From: Toxotes chatareus
Taxonomy: Eukaryota > Chordata > Actinopteri > Toxotidae
Assembly (NCBI GenBank): GCA_016801885.1
Contig: CM028888.1
Location: forward strand, 17,655,170 to 17,719,169
Length of the DNA stretch: 64,000 nucleotides
Reading direction: 5' to 3'
In this document: piece after piece, positions 62,693 through 64,000 of the stretch
Position numbering within the stretch: position 1 is the first letter of the stretch
Layout of the letters: each line of letters starts with the position of its first letter
The notes under the pieces: model-generated
Told to the model about the DNA's origin: nothing
The model's database searches: none
The model's input: the letters and a program-made list of their open reading frames with translations, nothing else
Position numbers and translations under genes: made by a program

Positions 62693-63041
62693 CATATACA
62701 GCCTGTTAGACTGGATCTACGGCGGGGTGGACCCGAAGTTTGAGGGCAATGGGGGCCCCGAGTGTGCCGCCTTCATCGCGCCCCAGCAGCGCGTCAGTGA
62801 AAGTATGGTCATCGTCCTCATCTCCCTAGTGGAGATCGGCGTGGCACTGAAGAAAATAAACCTGTCCAAAGAGCTCAAAGTGCTGGGAAGAGACTGCATA
62901 AAGGCGAAGGAGGATAGTCTGGGCAAGAACCTGTTGCTGGTTGCCCTCTGCATGACTTTTGGAGTGGAGGTTGGGTTCAAATTCGCGACCAAGACTGTGA
63001 TATATCTGCTGAATCCATGCCATGTCGTGACCATGGTCCAG
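62679..63041 (+). CDS. tmem164: tmem164 first coding exon (3' part of gene outside window)
   Basis: This exon starts at ATG in the context gaggaacATGtcc and encodes 121 residues, ending at a complete CAG codon before gtgagg. It begins MSRYNIYSLLDWIYGGVDP, followed by GNGGPECAAF, a first hydrophobic segment (about residues 43-57), a charged loop, and the highly conserved KNLLLVALCMTFGVEVGFKF and ATKTVIYLLNPCHVVTMV blocks. This matches the start of human TMEM164, a multi-pass membrane acyltransferase reported to make arachidonoyl ether phospholipids that favour ferroptosis. Cys114 in NPCH (63018-63020) is the likely equivalent of its proposed catalytic cysteine, a mapping I infer by position. 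The loop between the two hydrophobic parts is about 11 residues shorter than in human, as recalled. The in-frame upstream extension starts with GTG and is not used as the start. Confidence 0.93.
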
Positions 63042-64000
63042 GTGAGGATGACACGCCAGCAGAGCCTGAGGCTGATCTGTGTTTGTTGAGACTGCGTGTG
63101 TTTGTGTACACTCCGTGAACGGTTTGAGTAACACCCATCTTATGTGTTTGTAGACACACTGGTATTTATCTCCCTTTTCTCCAAAGTGAATGATAGAGTT
63201 AAACTGGTGGTGTAAAATGTTCATTGTAATGTGTTAGGTGACTTCGATGGCACTGTTTTCATCAACTATCTCTTGGCCTGACCTCACCCATCTGCAGCTT
63301 GGTGAAACACCATGGCTGGTATTATACAATCTCTGTTACCTAAGCACTTTCTGCTTCCTTGATATACATATCAGCATACATTTCACATGAGCCCCACAGA
63401 ACTTGAATCTGTAGAGCAAAAACTTTAAATGGAAAACACAAATTTTGTTTTTCATTGGCTATCTTACATGCGTACAGTTTGCAGAGTGTACACCTGAATA
63501 TGTTTCATGTATGTTGCACTTTAAATCAAGGTACTCAAAAACACAACAGTGTCTCAAATTAATAATCACAGTGAAAGAGGACAGTGTGGAGTCTTGTTTT
63601 TGAGACTTAATTTGAAATGAATCTCATCTGTGTTGCAAAGGTATTTCAGACTGGGAGTGTTGCGATGAAATAAGACCTGTTGTTTCAAGTTCAGCCCTTG
63701 AGCTATGCAACGGGAGCTAGGCGTCATCTCATTTGAACCCATAGAATTGTTTATGACTGGAAGAGGCACTGTTATGAAGGGCTGTAAAGCTGCAGAGGCT
63801 GAATTTGTAACCGCACAGAGAAGTAGTTGAAAATTGAATGAAAGAGCAGAGAAATTAAAGTGAATGATATCCTTGTTGTGTTGTGTTTCTTTAAAATTTG
63901 AATCAGAGGCTATGGCTCCAAACAGCACAAAGGCTCTCAAGGGGCCACAAGTTCTGCTGTCATAGAAATGTATAGTACCTGCATTTTTTTTTTTCATGCC
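63042..64000 (+). other. tmem164: Start of tmem164 intron
   Basis: The sequence after the donor gtgagg is non-coding to the window edge. The longest open frames here are antisense (63566-63997) and have no coding features. The next exon should begin with the conserved IFLL text of TMEM164 but lies outside. Confidence 0.7.

Noticed and set aside
63566..63997. 143-codon antisense open frame at the right edge
   Set aside because: It lies in the tmem164 intron and has no coding features or known similarity.
1..64000. CRISPR arrays, tRNA or rRNA genes, prokaryotic operons
   Set aside because: None seen; the window is a vertebrate intron-exon landscape and no cloverleaf or array pattern was found by eye.

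Overview
This window is vertebrate nuclear DNA, most likely from a ray-finned (probably percomorph) fish. It is AT-rich and has large introns with GT-AG boundaries, many CA, GT and ATT microsatellites and long homopolymer runs. It also carries degenerate interspersed repeats that I recognise as common in teleost genomes. There is no operon structure and no prokaryotic feature, and almost all long open frames in the window are chance frames inside introns or spacers.

Two protein-coding genes can be supported, both on the + strand. The first is most of a GABA-A receptor alpha-3 subunit gene (gabra3). Eight firm coding exons lie at 12175-12296, 15862-15929, 27316-27536, 30819-30901, 31698-31841, 35909-36061, 38695-38900 and 44580-44900. 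A candidate 39-base cassette microexon lies at 44399-44437. The exons run from just after the signal peptide to the stop codon, splice in phase, and have the standard sizes of the family. They encode the ligand-binding domain, the Cys-loop, M1 to M4 and the M3-M4 loop. The exon with the start codon and signal peptide was not found and is probably upstream of the window or in the first 12 kb. The second gene is the first coding exon of tmem164 (62679-63041), at the right edge; the rest of that gene lies beyond the window.

Layout: 1-12174 is upstream intron or 5' region of gabra3, with a LINE 3' fragment near 4.2 kb and a GT microsatellite near 9.5 kb. 12175-44900 holds the gabra3 exons and introns, with an old LINE reverse-transcriptase remnant near 17.2-18.2 kb and several teleost repeat copies. 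44901 to about 49 kb probably includes the gabra3 3' UTR. About 49-62 kb is spacer, with a hAT-like repeat near 54 kb and a coding-like but broken + strand island at 58958-59670 that I could not name. 62150-63041 holds the tmem164 5' region and first coding exon, and the remainder is its first coding intron.

Most interesting points: (1) the M3 position that mammals recode from Ile to Met by A-to-I RNA editing in GABRA3 is already a genomic ATG (Met) here; (2) an in-phase 39-base candidate microexon lies in the M3-M4 loop; (3) an upstream ORF overlaps the tmem164 start; (4) an unidentified coding fossil lies between the two genes; (5) a short coding-like antisense ORF lies in the last long gabra3 intron. 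I found no evidence of an entirely new system; the interest is in the gabra3 details and the unidentified coding remnants.
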